Shown piece by piece: positions 1 to 7,677 of a stretch of DNA of 64,000 nt. Numbering within the stretch: the first letter of the stretch is position 1; each line of letters opens with the position of its first letter. Source of the stretch: Ignisphaera sp. (GTDB lineage Archaea; Thermoproteota; Thermoprotei_A; Sulfolobales; Ignisphaeraceae); the NCBI GenBank assembly GCA_038735125.1, contig JAVYNU010000004.1, forward strand, positions 81,563 through 145,562. Direction: 5' to 3'. Position numbers and translations under genes: made by a program. The notes under the pieces are model-generated. The model saw only the letters and a list, made by a program, of their open reading frames with translations, ran no database searches and was not told the DNA's origin.

Positions 1-109
1 TTTCACAGATATCTAGTGGCATTGATTCATGTAATCACATTTATCTTGCTATTCTACCTAATTATAACCAGAATTAGGGTGAAAATACAAAAATCGCGGA
101 ATTAGATGA

Positions 110-410
110 CTATGCCCAGTTACATTTTTCGGATTCCTCAACAATTTTCTTAATCTGTGAAACATCCTCAGCAATTTTCTCTATGTTTACACCAACAGAT
201 TTTAGACGGGATTTCAAATCCTCTACCTTGTTTTTCAACATGGCGTTTTCTCTCTTTAGCTTCTTAACCTCTTCAAGGTATCAAGAGTTTTAGCTCGCCC
301 TTTACAAGCATTTCATAAGTCTCCCTAACTAGTCTACCAGCCTTTGTCTCCTCCTCAAATGCTTCCTAATTGCCAGTTGTGTAAGCTGGATTGCCAAGGG
401 GCTTCAAATG
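110..410 (-). pseudogene. Remnant of a coiled-coil protein gene
   Basis: Read on the minus strand, two overlapping frames carry Lys/Glu-rich, protein-like sequence. The upstream frame (about 365 down to 273) gives ETKAGRLVRETYEMLVKGEL and then stops. The downstream frame (about 285 down to 110) continues with EEVKKLKRENAMLKNKVEDL and ends in a TAG at 110-112. The two join smoothly if one base is added or removed near 275, and another in-frame stop lies near 366. The heptad-like leucine spacing of the second part predicts a coiled coil. I do not recognise the family; it could be an element-associated or regulatory coiled-coil protein. That it is decayed rather than mis-sequenced is an inference from having two lesions. 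Confidence 0.45.
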
Positions 411-672
411 CCACTACCATAAGCCATAGCCAAAAAGCCTAACCAAAACTGTTCGCTAACTAGAGTAAAAGTGTGTAGAGAACCAGCTAAGCTGATATCA
501 AATTGATATTAACTTTACATACTCTGTATATTATGTGATATACACAGGCCAGAGGCTCGATGCAGGCTCCGCGAAGAGATTTATTGGATGCAATATATCA
601 GATTTGCATTTTCTTTTCTTAAGTCTTCATGTACTCGATCATCTAGAGTACGGCTATTATTATTAGTGAGGA

Positions 673-690
673 AAAGTTTTATAATATTGT
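673..690 (+). promoter_or_regulatory. Probable promoter of the first MFS gene
   Basis: An A-rich BRE-like stretch followed by TTTATAAT (about 678-685) is the best archaeal promoter match upstream of the MFS gene at 799. It would give a 5' leader of roughly 90 bases. The rest of 411-798 is AT-rich and I see no gene in it. Confidence 0.4.
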
Positions 691-798
691 GAGATAAACT
701 GAGGACTGTGTAACAGAAAAGCGTATACAATATCAAAAGAATTGTATCAAATAGACACAATCAGACACTCGGATATACTCACGAGGTGAGACAAGTAA

Positions 799-2256
799 AT
801 GGCTAGAGGTTATACCTCTAAAACAGATATATACATGGTTCTTTCTGTAACAACCCTAGTCAATTTTCTAACAGGGTTTAACGCAAGACTTGCTGTTGTT
901 GGTTTGCCATCTATTGCAAGAGATTTAGGTGCTGATATATATCAAATTGTATGGATTGTTCAAGGATATATGCTTGGCTCGACAGTTATTCAACTCATTG
1001 TTGGGAGGTTATCTGATTTATTTGGAAGAGTTAGATTATTTAATTTAGGGATAGCAATTTTTGGTTTAGGAGCCTTTATTTCTGGTCTAAGCACTAGTCC
1101 AATACTATTAATTGTTTCAAGGTGCATACAAGGTGTTGGAGCTGCATTTTTAATATCATTAACTGTAACAATTTTAACAGATAATGTTCCCCCTAATAGG
1201 CTTGCAACATGGCTTGGGATAAACCAAGTCTCTTGGAGGGTGGGGGCACTTCTTGGATTAACTCTTAGCGGTTTTATAATTGATTATCTTGGGTGGAGAT
1301 GGATCTTCTTAGTACAAGCACCTCTTAGTTTAGCAATTCTTTTGTGGAGTGCTAAGAAGCTTAAGGAAAGGTATAAACCTGTTGAGAAGCCATATATAGA
1401 CTGGCTTGGATTTACATCATTTACAGCTGCTATTGCACTACTACTCATTGGGCTAACACTCTATGGATATGGATTCTCTAAGTATTCTCTATACACCATG
1501 ATATCTGGCATTGCTCTACTATTATTTTTCTCTATATGGGAGCTCAACACAGGCCATCCAGCACTAGATCTCAGTATATTTAGGCTATGGCAATTTAGTG
1601 GGGGCATAGTCGCTCAGCTTCTATACTCAATAGGTTTCGGAGCATCGATGACGCTTTTAGCCATATACCTCCAATCGGTTAAGGGATTTACAGCTACCCA
1701 AACAGGTCTACTTTTGATACCATATGAGCTAAGCTTCTTAGTTTTCGGTGTTGTTGGTGGCAGGCTCTCAGATTCCATAGGCTTTGTTCCAGTTGCAGTT
1801 GCTGGCCTTGCTGCTGGCTCAGTAGCTCTCTACATAATTTCTATGGTTTCTTCACTTAATACATTGATTGTCGCAGAGCTTTTACTAGGTGTTGGAACAG
1901 GTCTTTTCGTTTCCCCAAATACAAGCTCAATAATGAACTCTGTGCCCCCACATAGAAGAGGCATCGCATCATCTATAAGAACCATATCATTTAATATAGG
2001 ATTTGCGCTGAGTCTTAATATAGCCGTTCTATCACTAACACAGGTACTGCCATACGAAATAGTTTCAAAGCTAATCACATATGAAAGAGTACAAAACACA
2101 AGCGAAAGCAGTCTTTCAATAGAAATATCTATGCTCTCAAAAACAATTAAACACTCATTTAAGGTGCAATCAATTCTAATGGCAATAGCAATACCATTTA
2201 CAGTTTCGCGCACTAGAAAAAGCCATGAAAAGATAGATACACTTTTTGAAGCATAG
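799..2256 (+). CDS. MFS multidrug-efflux-type transporter (DHA2/EmrB-like)
   Basis: This 485-residue polytopic membrane protein belongs to the major facilitator superfamily and probably exports small hydrophobic compounds by proton antiport. The MFS loop motif between helices 2 and 3 is clear (GRLSDLFGRVRLF, about residues 69-81). Its length and the segment HPALDLSIFRLWQF, followed by further helices, fit the 14-helix DHA2 class. The ATG at 799 has a GAGGTGAG ribosome site eight bases upstream. It converges on a glycosyltransferase gene, with an 18-bp palindrome between them. A second, shorter DHA2-like gene lies 1.3 kb away. The substrate cannot be told from the sequence. Confidence 0.88.
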   Translation: MARGYTSKTDIYMVLSVTTLVNFLTGFNARLAVVGLPSIARDLGADIYQIVWIVQGYMLGSTVIQLIVGRLSDLFGRVRLFNLGIAIFGLGAFISGLSTSPILLIVSRCIQGVGAAFLISLTVTILTDNVPPNRLATWLGINQVSWRVGALLGLTLSGFIIDYLGWRWIFLVQAPLSLAILLWSAKKLKERYKPVEKPYIDWLGFTSFTAAIALLLIGLTLYGYGFSKYSLYTMISGIALLLFFSIWELNTGHPALDLSIFRLWQFSGGIVAQLLYSIGFGASMTLLAIYLQSVKGFTATQTGLLLIPYELSFLVFGVVGGRLSDSIGFVPVAVAGLAAGSVALYIISMVSSLNTLIVAELLLGVGTGLFVSPNTSSIMNSVPPHRRGIASSIRTISFNIGFALSLNIAVLSLTQVLPYEIVSKLITYERVQNTSESSLSIEISMLSKTIKHSFKVQSILMAIAIPFTVSRTRKSHEKIDTLFEA

Positions 2257-2288
2257 TAAAGTAAAATATGTTTTGGATTTAACATAAG

Positions 2289-2306
2289 AGATTCTTTAAA
2301 GAATCT
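2289..2306. repeat. 18-bp perfect palindrome between convergent genes
   Basis: AGATTCTTTAAAGAATCT is its own reverse complement and is followed by a short T run. It lies in the 63-bp gap where two genes converge. It could form a hairpin that ends transcription in both directions or could bind a dimeric protein; the sequence alone does not decide. Confidence 0.5.
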
Positions 2307-2319
2307 TTTCCATAGTATT

Positions 2320-3405
2320 CTACCAGAATCTCTTTGTCATCATAAGCATTGATAGTATTGTTGCGTAAAGAGCTATAGAGTCTGTTAAAACGATAAAGGT
2401 GTCCCTATAGAATCTCCAGTATAGTAGACCTATTGCGGAGAGCACCAATGTATATAGAGCTGATATCCATATACCTCTATGCTTATACAAGATCATAAAA
2501 ACGGCTAATACCATAGGACTAAACCATATTACATAATGTGGATATATAAATGGATTTAGCATCACAAGAAGAACTGTTGAGAATGCAGCGGAGATTGCTA
2601 AGGCCATGTCCTTACTAGTGCCTTTGTCTGCAAGAAATCTCTGAATGAAAAGACCAGCAACCATGGAGATCACCATTGATGCTATGCTCATGTACTGTAT
2701 TCTAGGCATTAGAGAAAGTCCCTTGTCAAGTCTTTCAATGTGGAATAGAAACTGGTTTTGCAGAGACCTTTCAAAACATTTGAAAGAGAGCATATACTCT
2801 ATGCAGAGAGAAACAACAGCTACAATAGCGAAATAACCCAAGGCCTTTTTGATATCCACAGATTTGAGAAAAGCTATGTTTGGTGGCAGGTAGATAAGGG
2901 GATAGGTTTTCGCTACAATAGCTAGAGAAAGAAGCAATGCAGATAGGGCGGCACCAAGATTTGAGAGCGTGTATATGGAGAGCATTGATAGGAGGGCTGG
3001 TATAGAGTCGAAAAGCCCATACCATGCAGAAGCAACAATCGCCAGCGGGTTTAGGGCCCATAGAAGGCTAGAGGCAATGGCAAGATTCTCATCACCTGTG
3101 AACCTTCTGACAACAAAGAAAATTGCTATTGTCAAGAGAGAGTCAAAAAGTATGGAGGCGAACTTATATCCAATAACATTCCAACCAAATATGATGATGC
3201 CAATCGATTGTATGGCTGAGTATAGGGGCGGATAGCTATAGTTCGCTAAGCAGTAGGGGGATCCAGTCAATAAAAAACTTCTAGCACCTTCTACATGGGC
3301 AAGAATATCTGTGCCGTGAATACCCTGCAAACCAACCAAAACTCTGATAGCAAGCCCTGTGAAAAATATCGCAAAGAGCTTTGTATACAGCTTCCGACTA
3401 TGCAT
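2320..3405 (-). CDS. Membrane glycosyltransferase, GT-C fold (predicted mannosyltransferase)
   Basis: A 361-residue protein with about nine hydrophobic segments and a first extracytoplasmic loop carrying HGTDILAHVEGARSF and SYPPLYSA. An acidic residue in loop 1 and a YPP motif are typical of GT-C enzymes that use dolichyl-phosphate sugars (DUF2029 and PIG-M-like families). It would add a sugar, likely mannose, to a lipid or glycoprotein on the outer face of the membrane. The gene sits alone between two MFS genes: convergent with the upstream one and in the same direction as the one at 3528-4826, about 120 bp away. The family is inferred from topology and loop motifs, and the acceptor is unknown. 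Confidence 0.6.
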   Translation of the reverse strand: MHSRKLYTKLFAIFFTGLAIRVLVGLQGIHGTDILAHVEGARSFLLTGSPYCLANYSYPPLYSAIQSIGIIIFGWNVIGYKFASILFDSLLTIAIFFVVRRFTGDENLAIASSLLWALNPLAIVASAWYGLFDSIPALLSMLSIYTLSNLGAALSALLLSLAIVAKTYPLIYLPPNIAFLKSVDIKKALGYFAIVAVVSLCIEYMLSFKCFERSLQNQFLFHIERLDKGLSLMPRIQYMSIASMVISMVAGLFIQRFLADKGTSKDMALAISAAFSTVLLVMLNPFIYPHYVIWFSPMVLAVFMILYKHRGIWISALYTLVLSAIGLLYWRFYRDTFIVLTDSIALYATILSMLMMTKRFW

Positions 3406-3527
3406 TGAAACAGCCCATCTCTATTCTAAAACACGAATATTTAAGTTTTGTGAAACCAGAGGCACTGCATAAAGAGCAGGTAAATAAATGAGTTCCTAAC
3501 TATCCCCAGTCATCTAGGGCAGTTGAG

Positions 3528-4826
3528 TCAAAATTGCTTGGAGCAATTGGTATTCACATGTTCTTTGGCTATTGTGAAAACTGCTAACAGTGTTCCAATT
3601 GACGAGGCTATTAAATATGCTGTTAGTGCTGGTTTCATTGGTGCTGCTACTTTGTATGTGGCAATAACTATTGTTAGTATTGATGTACTTAATGCTTGTC
3701 CTAGGAATCTCATGGTTCCTAGGAATGCTGTCGCTGTTGCGTACACCTCTTTTGGTACTCTCCTAACAATCTGTGTTGTGTTTGGAGATGCGAAGAATGC
3801 AAAGCCTATCCCCACAACAACCAGTATAGTCATCAAAAGCCATTGCTGTGTGTATACATAGATTGAAGCTCCTATCCCCAGGGTTATCAAGCCCATGCCA
3901 AGTGCTACAAGAACTCCAGGATCCCACCTATCTGCTAAGTGCCCTGCTATCGGAGATAGGAGAGTTTGTGCTATGGGTTGTGACAAGAGGATTAAACCTG
4001 CTTGCCACGCGCTCAATCCCATCTCTGTTTGGAGGTAGTTGCTGAAGAGTATCGATAATGCAAAGGTAGAGACATAGTTGAATAGCGCAACCAGATATGC
4101 CAGAAAAACTCTCTTCTCAAAAATTTGTCTGGCAAAGACCCTTGGATGCTTGTACTCAATGATGAATGTGGCGATGAAGAAGGTGAGACCCATACCAAAA
4201 ATTGTTGCACCACCAAAACTCTTTATATAAGCCGAGCCTGTTGAGACCATGGCCAAGGAAGCAACAAAGAGAGCTGGTGTTACTAGATCAGGTCTTCTCC
4301 CCAAATCCCTTTTGCCGAGATTGATGGATGTGAAAGCCAGAGCTGTGCTTGTCAAAGCTACGAAGCTTACAAAGATAAAGATCGAGGGCCAGCCGAGGAA
4401 ACTTGTTAGGAAACCTCCTAGAACAGGTCCCAAGGCTGTGCCTATGTAAACAGCAGCGCTGTTTATCCCTATCACAAGACCTGTTCTCTCACGAAACATG
4501 CTAGCCAGAATTGCGACGGTTGTTCCAGAGACCATAGCGGCTCCCAAACCCTGGAGACACCTCAAAATTAGAAGAGCTGCAAAATCCTTGATATATGGGA
4601 TAGCGGCAGAGGTTATGGCAAAGAGAATAACGCCTGAAACAAAAACACGTTCTCTACCAACATAATCAGCTATAACACCTAGGAGAAGAATTGTTGATGC
4701 CAAAGAGATTAGAAAGGCATTGGCAAACCAGTTAACTTGAGCCATATCAATATTCAAAGACCTTGCAATAGATGGAAGAGCAATGTTGACAGCTGAAGAT
4801 ATGAACGGAGTTATAAAAGAGGCCAT
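3528..4826 (-). CDS. MFS transporter (drug-efflux-like)
   Basis: A 432-residue MFS protein. It starts in helix 1 with an ALPSIARSLNIDMAQVNWF segment typical of DHA2-type exporters (compare LPSIARDLGADIYQIVW in the 799-2256 protein). The helix 2-3 loop reads GVIADYVGRERVF, a good MFS motif A. The C-terminal half has a second motif A copy (GHLADRWDPGVLV). Only about 12 helices fit its length, compared with 14 in its neighbour. The ATG at 4826 begins almost directly at helix 1. The cytoplasmic C terminus is short and ends in CSKQF. The substrate is unknown. Confidence 0.85.
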   Translation of the reverse strand: MASFITPFISSAVNIALPSIARSLNIDMAQVNWFANAFLISLASTILLLGVIADYVGRERVFVSGVILFAITSAAIPYIKDFAALLILRCLQGLGAAMVSGTTVAILASMFRERTGLVIGINSAAVYIGTALGPVLGGFLTSFLGWPSIFIFVSFVALTSTALAFTSINLGKRDLGRRPDLVTPALFVASLAMVSTGSAYIKSFGGATIFGMGLTFFIATFIIEYKHPRVFARQIFEKRVFLAYLVALFNYVSTFALSILFSNYLQTEMGLSAWQAGLILLSQPIAQTLLSPIAGHLADRWDPGVLVALGMGLITLGIGASIYVYTQQWLLMTILVVVGIGFAFFASPNTTQIVRRVPKEVYATATAFLGTMRFLGQALSTSILTIVIATYKVAAPMKPALTAYLIASSIGTLLAVFTIAKEHVNTNCSKQF

Positions 4827-5098
4827 GGTGGAAGAGACTAGAAAGAGTCTTTTCCTAATGGCAAAACCACCTCAAGCAGTTCTCATAATGTTCACCTAAA
4901 TATATAGATGCACAATTAAACAAATGTTTTAGGACTATATAGAATTCAAATAGAATTCGATAATGTATCCCTAGACATGTCTTTGTCAGCCAATTAGAGA
5001 AGTTCTAGTGGGGAAAGTAGGTTTGCTGAGCTAAAGACGATTATTAGTTTTTACAGGGATATTTGTTTTAGTAGAGGTGCTGCTAAGGGGTTTTGGCT

Positions 5099-5563
5099 AT
5101 GGGTGCACAAGTTAAAAGGGTTTGGAGAGATGTTGTTGACGGCATCGAAGTCGAGGTTATGGAGTTTAGCGATACTGTGGAGACTGTCGAAAAAGCTTCT
5201 ATGCTAAGTGGCTATCCAAGATCGTCTATAGTGAAGACTCTTCTAATGAGGGCAGACAACGAGTATATTGTAGCTGTTGTAAGAGGTGATAGAAGGGTTG
5301 ATGTTGAGAAGATACAGAGGTTGCTTGGAAAAAGGGTTGAGCTTGCCAAAAGCTGGGAGGTCAAACAGGTTCTCGGTGTTGAGGTTGGCGCGGTTACACC
5401 ATTGTCGCCAAGGGTAAAGTCGTTAAGGGTGTTGATGGATCCTCAGATACTGTCTTTAGACTGTGTTATATGTGGTGGGGGATCTCTAAACAGGTTGTAC
5501 AAGGTGAGGGTCCAGGATCTTCTGAGATATCTGAATCCCCAAATAGTGGATGTATTCAGGTAG
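5099..5563 (+). CDS. YbaK/ProX-type aminoacyl-tRNA deacylase
   Basis: A 154-residue protein of the YbaK/ProX/EbsC fold, which hydrolyses mischarged tRNAs in trans (for example Cys-tRNAPro or Ala-tRNAPro). The diagnostic central part is present: SSIVKTLLMR, where the conserved lysine lies in the catalytic pocket, followed by VAVVRGDRRVDVEKIQRLLG and the glycine-rich GAVTPLSP. The ATG at 5099 is preferred over the TTG at 5093 because AAGGGG lies about eight bases upstream of the ATG. A 3' gap of only eight bases separates it from the convergent HD gene. Which tRNA it edits cannot be read from the sequence. Confidence 0.8.
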   Translation: MGAQVKRVWRDVVDGIEVEVMEFSDTVETVEKASMLSGYPRSSIVKTLLMRADNEYIVAVVRGDRRVDVEKIQRLLGKRVELAKSWEVKQVLGVEVGAVTPLSPRVKSLRVLMDPQILSLDCVICGGGSLNRLYKVRVQDLLRYLNPQIVDVFR

Positions 5564-5571
5564 AGCTGGTT

Positions 5572-6135
5572 TCACAATCCAAGCTCTGCAGAGATGTTCT
5601 TCAAGCTCTCTAGTGCTAGGCCTAGAAACTCCTCTAGCTTTAGACCAAGATGCTCTATCTCCATTATCCTGCCTCTGTCAACTCCTTTCGCAAAGTCCTT
5701 CGATCTAAACTTCCTCATCAGAGTCTCTAGTCTAATCTCAGAGATCTTTTTATTCGGCATGACAAGTGCTGTTGCTATTATCAGTCCAGATGCATGATCA
5801 GAGGCTCTCAGCCCGTGGAGAAGCCTCTTAGCCTTCTCACTTGTTACCACAAATCCGTTGTGTTCGTTGTGACCTGCTATAGCCTGTAAGGCATTGTCTG
5901 GGAGAAGACTCTTCAAAATGTTTAGTGCTTCAAGTCCATGTCTTTTCATGTCCCTGTCCACATAGTCGTAGTCTATATCGTGTAGAAGGCCTGTTAACCC
6001 CCACAGCTCCTCGTCCTCGCTTAGCCTCTTCGCCAAGTTTCTCATAATCGCTTCAACAGCTATGCAATGCTTTACCATCTTCTCATCTTTGAGATATCTC
6101 CTCAAAAGATTCAGTGCCTCTTCCCTTGAAATCAT
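5572..6135 (-). CDS. HD-domain phosphohydrolase
   Basis: A 187-residue HD superfamily protein. The metal ligands are visible as H in KHCIAVEAIM, the HD pair in GLLHDIDYDY, and a later aspartate in RASDHASGLI. HD proteins of this size hydrolyse phosphomonoester or nucleotide bonds; the substrate is not evident. I prefer the ATG at 6135 (MISREEALNLL) because AGAGG lies about nine bases upstream. An upstream ATG at 6165 would add ten residues and has no ribosome site. It is divergent from the small gene at 6213, with a short shared promoter region. Confidence 0.8.
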   Translation of the reverse strand: MISREEALNLLRRYLKDEKMVKHCIAVEAIMRNLAKRLSEDEELWGLTGLLHDIDYDYVDRDMKRHGLEALNILKSLLPDNALQAIAGHNEHNGFVVTSEKAKRLLHGLRASDHASGLIIATALVMPNKKISEIRLETLMRKFRSKDFAKGVDRGRIMEIEHLGLKLEEFLGLALESLKNISAELGL

Positions 6136-6212
6136 GTTGGACAACCTCTGCTGGGTATAGAACATCGTTTCAGCTAATTAACTCTTTTGCGTAGAAGCTA
6201 TATCTGATAGTT

Positions 6213-6485
6213 ATGAAAAGTTTTGATATTCCGGGGATTGGCAAGATCACTGTAGAGGAGATTGGTGCTACCTCGGCTAGGGTATGCGCGGATATAGCTG
6301 ATTATGTAGAGGTCTGCGTTGTTTTGGAGTTGAAGCCTTTGAGAAGCGATGCAGAAAAGATAATCGGCGAGTTGTTTAAAAAGTATGAGGGTATTGTTGT
6401 AGAGGGTTTTGTAAAGGGGTTGCAAAATGTTGCTACATTGATTGGGGCTGAGAACAGGGCTAGCAAGTCTATTAATTATATGTGA
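6213..6485 (+). CDS. Small conserved-looking protein of unknown function
   Basis: A 90-residue soluble protein that starts MKSFDIPGIGKITVEEIGA and contains CADIADYVEVCVVLELKPL. It is rich in alternating hydrophobic residues and probably alpha/beta. I do not recognise the family. Its codon use resembles neighbouring real genes and its stop lies inside the C box of the C/D sRNA at 6482-6531. There is no ribosome site upstream of the ATG, so translation may be leaderless. The two cysteines near residues 26 and 36 are six to ten residues apart and do not form a recognisable metal site. Confidence 0.6.
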   Translation: MKSFDIPGIGKITVEEIGATSARVCADIADYVEVCVVLELKPLRSDAEKIIGELFKKYEGIVVEGFVKGLQNVATLIGAENRASKSINYM

Positions 6486-6531
6486 TGATAGAGGGAAGAG
6501 CTGATGAGGTGATGACCTCACCCTTTGCTGA
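6482..6531 (+). ncRNA. C/D-box sRNA (2'-O-methylation guide)
   Basis: All four boxes sit at ideal archaeal spacing. They are C box GTGATGA (6482-6488), 12-base guide TAGAGGGAAGAG, D' box CTGA (6501-6504), 4-base spacer, C' box GTGATGA (6509-6515), 12-base guide CCTCACCCTTTG, and D box CTGA (6528-6531). Both internal guides are exactly 12 bases, as L7Ae/Nop5/fibrillarin particles require. The base pairing with the fifth guide position upstream of D or D' would be methylated. Expected target complements are CAAAGGGTGAGG (D) and CTCTTCCCTCTA (D'); I did not assign them to an rRNA position. The RNA overlaps the stop codon of the upstream gene and the 3' end of the convergent DUF1152 gene. Its true ends lie a few bases outside these boxes. 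Confidence 0.88.
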
Positions 6532-7525
6532 TAGATCTTCTGAACCTCTTCTTTATGTCTAGGAGAACATCCCCTGTTATCTCAACACCTCTTTGGATTA
6601 GCCTATACACCTCTTCCTCGAGGTCAAGCTCTGTGAATATGCCAAGCTCGTTGAGTCTTTTTCTTGCGCATTCAATGCTTTTGCAATTTTCGATGTCCTT
6701 CACAACTGGATTCAGTGATGCTACAATAGTTGAGTCTAGAAAGAAGGTCAGTAGATTTACTGGCGATATGAAGACTTCTCTGCTACCCTTTCTAATGGAA
6801 GCATAGCCCCAAACACCTTTAGCAGCTAGCAGTGTCGCCCTGCTAGCCTCACTCTCAACAAACTCAAGTATCTTCTCAAGACTCTCAACATCTTCTCTAG
6901 TAACACCCCTAGCCCCTAGATATCCACCATGCTCTGTTATGAGCGAAATCCTCTTCAAAACATAGTCTTGGGCTAGCTCCCCATCACCTCCAGGAGAATG
7001 AACAGCTACAACACCTTTTAGCTGGGCCACAGCCGCAAGCCCTGTGAAATCTGCTAGAGGACTCCACAAATCCTCTTCAAAACCTGTCGCAACAATATCT
7101 CCCCCAACATCAACAGCTACAACAGTTTCGCATCCAAAGTAATTTAACACTTCCTCCAAGCCTTTCCTAACACCGTGGACACCACTTATAAGATCAATAA
7201 CAGCAATAGGTTCTCCAAGAACCTTAGAGACTCTAGCAGCCTGGAAAACAACCTCTCTACCACCTCTAAAAGCCTTGGAGTTACCATCAACAAACATAGA
7301 GAAATTGCCTATGGGTCTGCCTCTAGAGACCTCATCAAATTTAATAGGACCTGGAATAGGATCAACAACAAACCTCTCCCAGACCACACTAGCAACAAAA
7401 GATCTTAAACCAAGTCTTCTAGCAGCCAGCGCAAGCATAGACGCTGTCGCAACATCACCTCCACCACCAGCAGCAAAAAACAGTAGACACTTTTTACCGC
7501 CGAAAAATAGTTCCAACAAAATCAC
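6518..7525 (-). CDS. DUF1152 family protein
   Basis: A 335-residue protein matching the archaeal DUF1152 family of unknown biochemical role. Family hallmarks are the N-terminal glycine-rich loop FFAAGGGGDVATA (about residues 16-28), then VAVDVGGDIVATGFEEDLWSP in the middle (quoted as VAVDVGGD...DLWSPLAD), and VAVHSPGGDGEL. The Gly-rich loop after a first beta strand suggests a nucleotide- or phosphate-binding Rossmann-like fold; that is inference. The 3' end overlaps the C/D-box sRNA on the opposite strand. A T-rich stretch and no gene follow upstream (7526-7677). Confidence 0.8.
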   Translation of the reverse strand: MILLELFFGGKKCLLFFAAGGGGDVATASMLALAARRLGLRSFVASVVWERFVVDPIPGPIKFDEVSRGRPIGNFSMFVDGNSKAFRGGREVVFQAARVSKVLGEPIAVIDLISGVHGVRKGLEEVLNYFGCETVVAVDVGGDIVATGFEEDLWSPLADFTGLAAVAQLKGVVAVHSPGGDGELAQDYVLKRISLITEHGGYLGARGVTREDVESLEKILEFVESEASRATLLAAKGVWGYASIRKGSREVFISPVNLLTFFLDSTIVASLNPVVKDIENCKSIECARKRLNELGIFTELDLEEEVYRLIQRGVEITGDVLLDIKKRFRRSISKG

Positions 7526-7677
7526 CAGTCAAATATGGAAACTATAAATAAATAATCTGATTAAGTACGGAAAATAAGCTAAGCACCTAATACAAAACAT
7601 AGTGTCTCTTCGGCGATGATGTAACAGATAAAAATATAAAATAAAAAAGTTAGTTAATTTTTTATTTGTGTTGTTTG

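Noticed and set aside
3189..3215. ATGATGA followed by CTGA, a C/D-box-like pair
   Set aside because: Spacing is 18 bases, not 12; there is no second pair; it lies inside a coding gene.
4930..4965. Short direct repeat ATAGAATTC near the YbaK gene
   Set aside because: Nine bases repeated once in AT-rich DNA is expected by chance and has no clear relation to a promoter.
7610..7630. GCGATGATG resembling a C box
   Set aside because: Not a consensus C box and no D box at the required distance.
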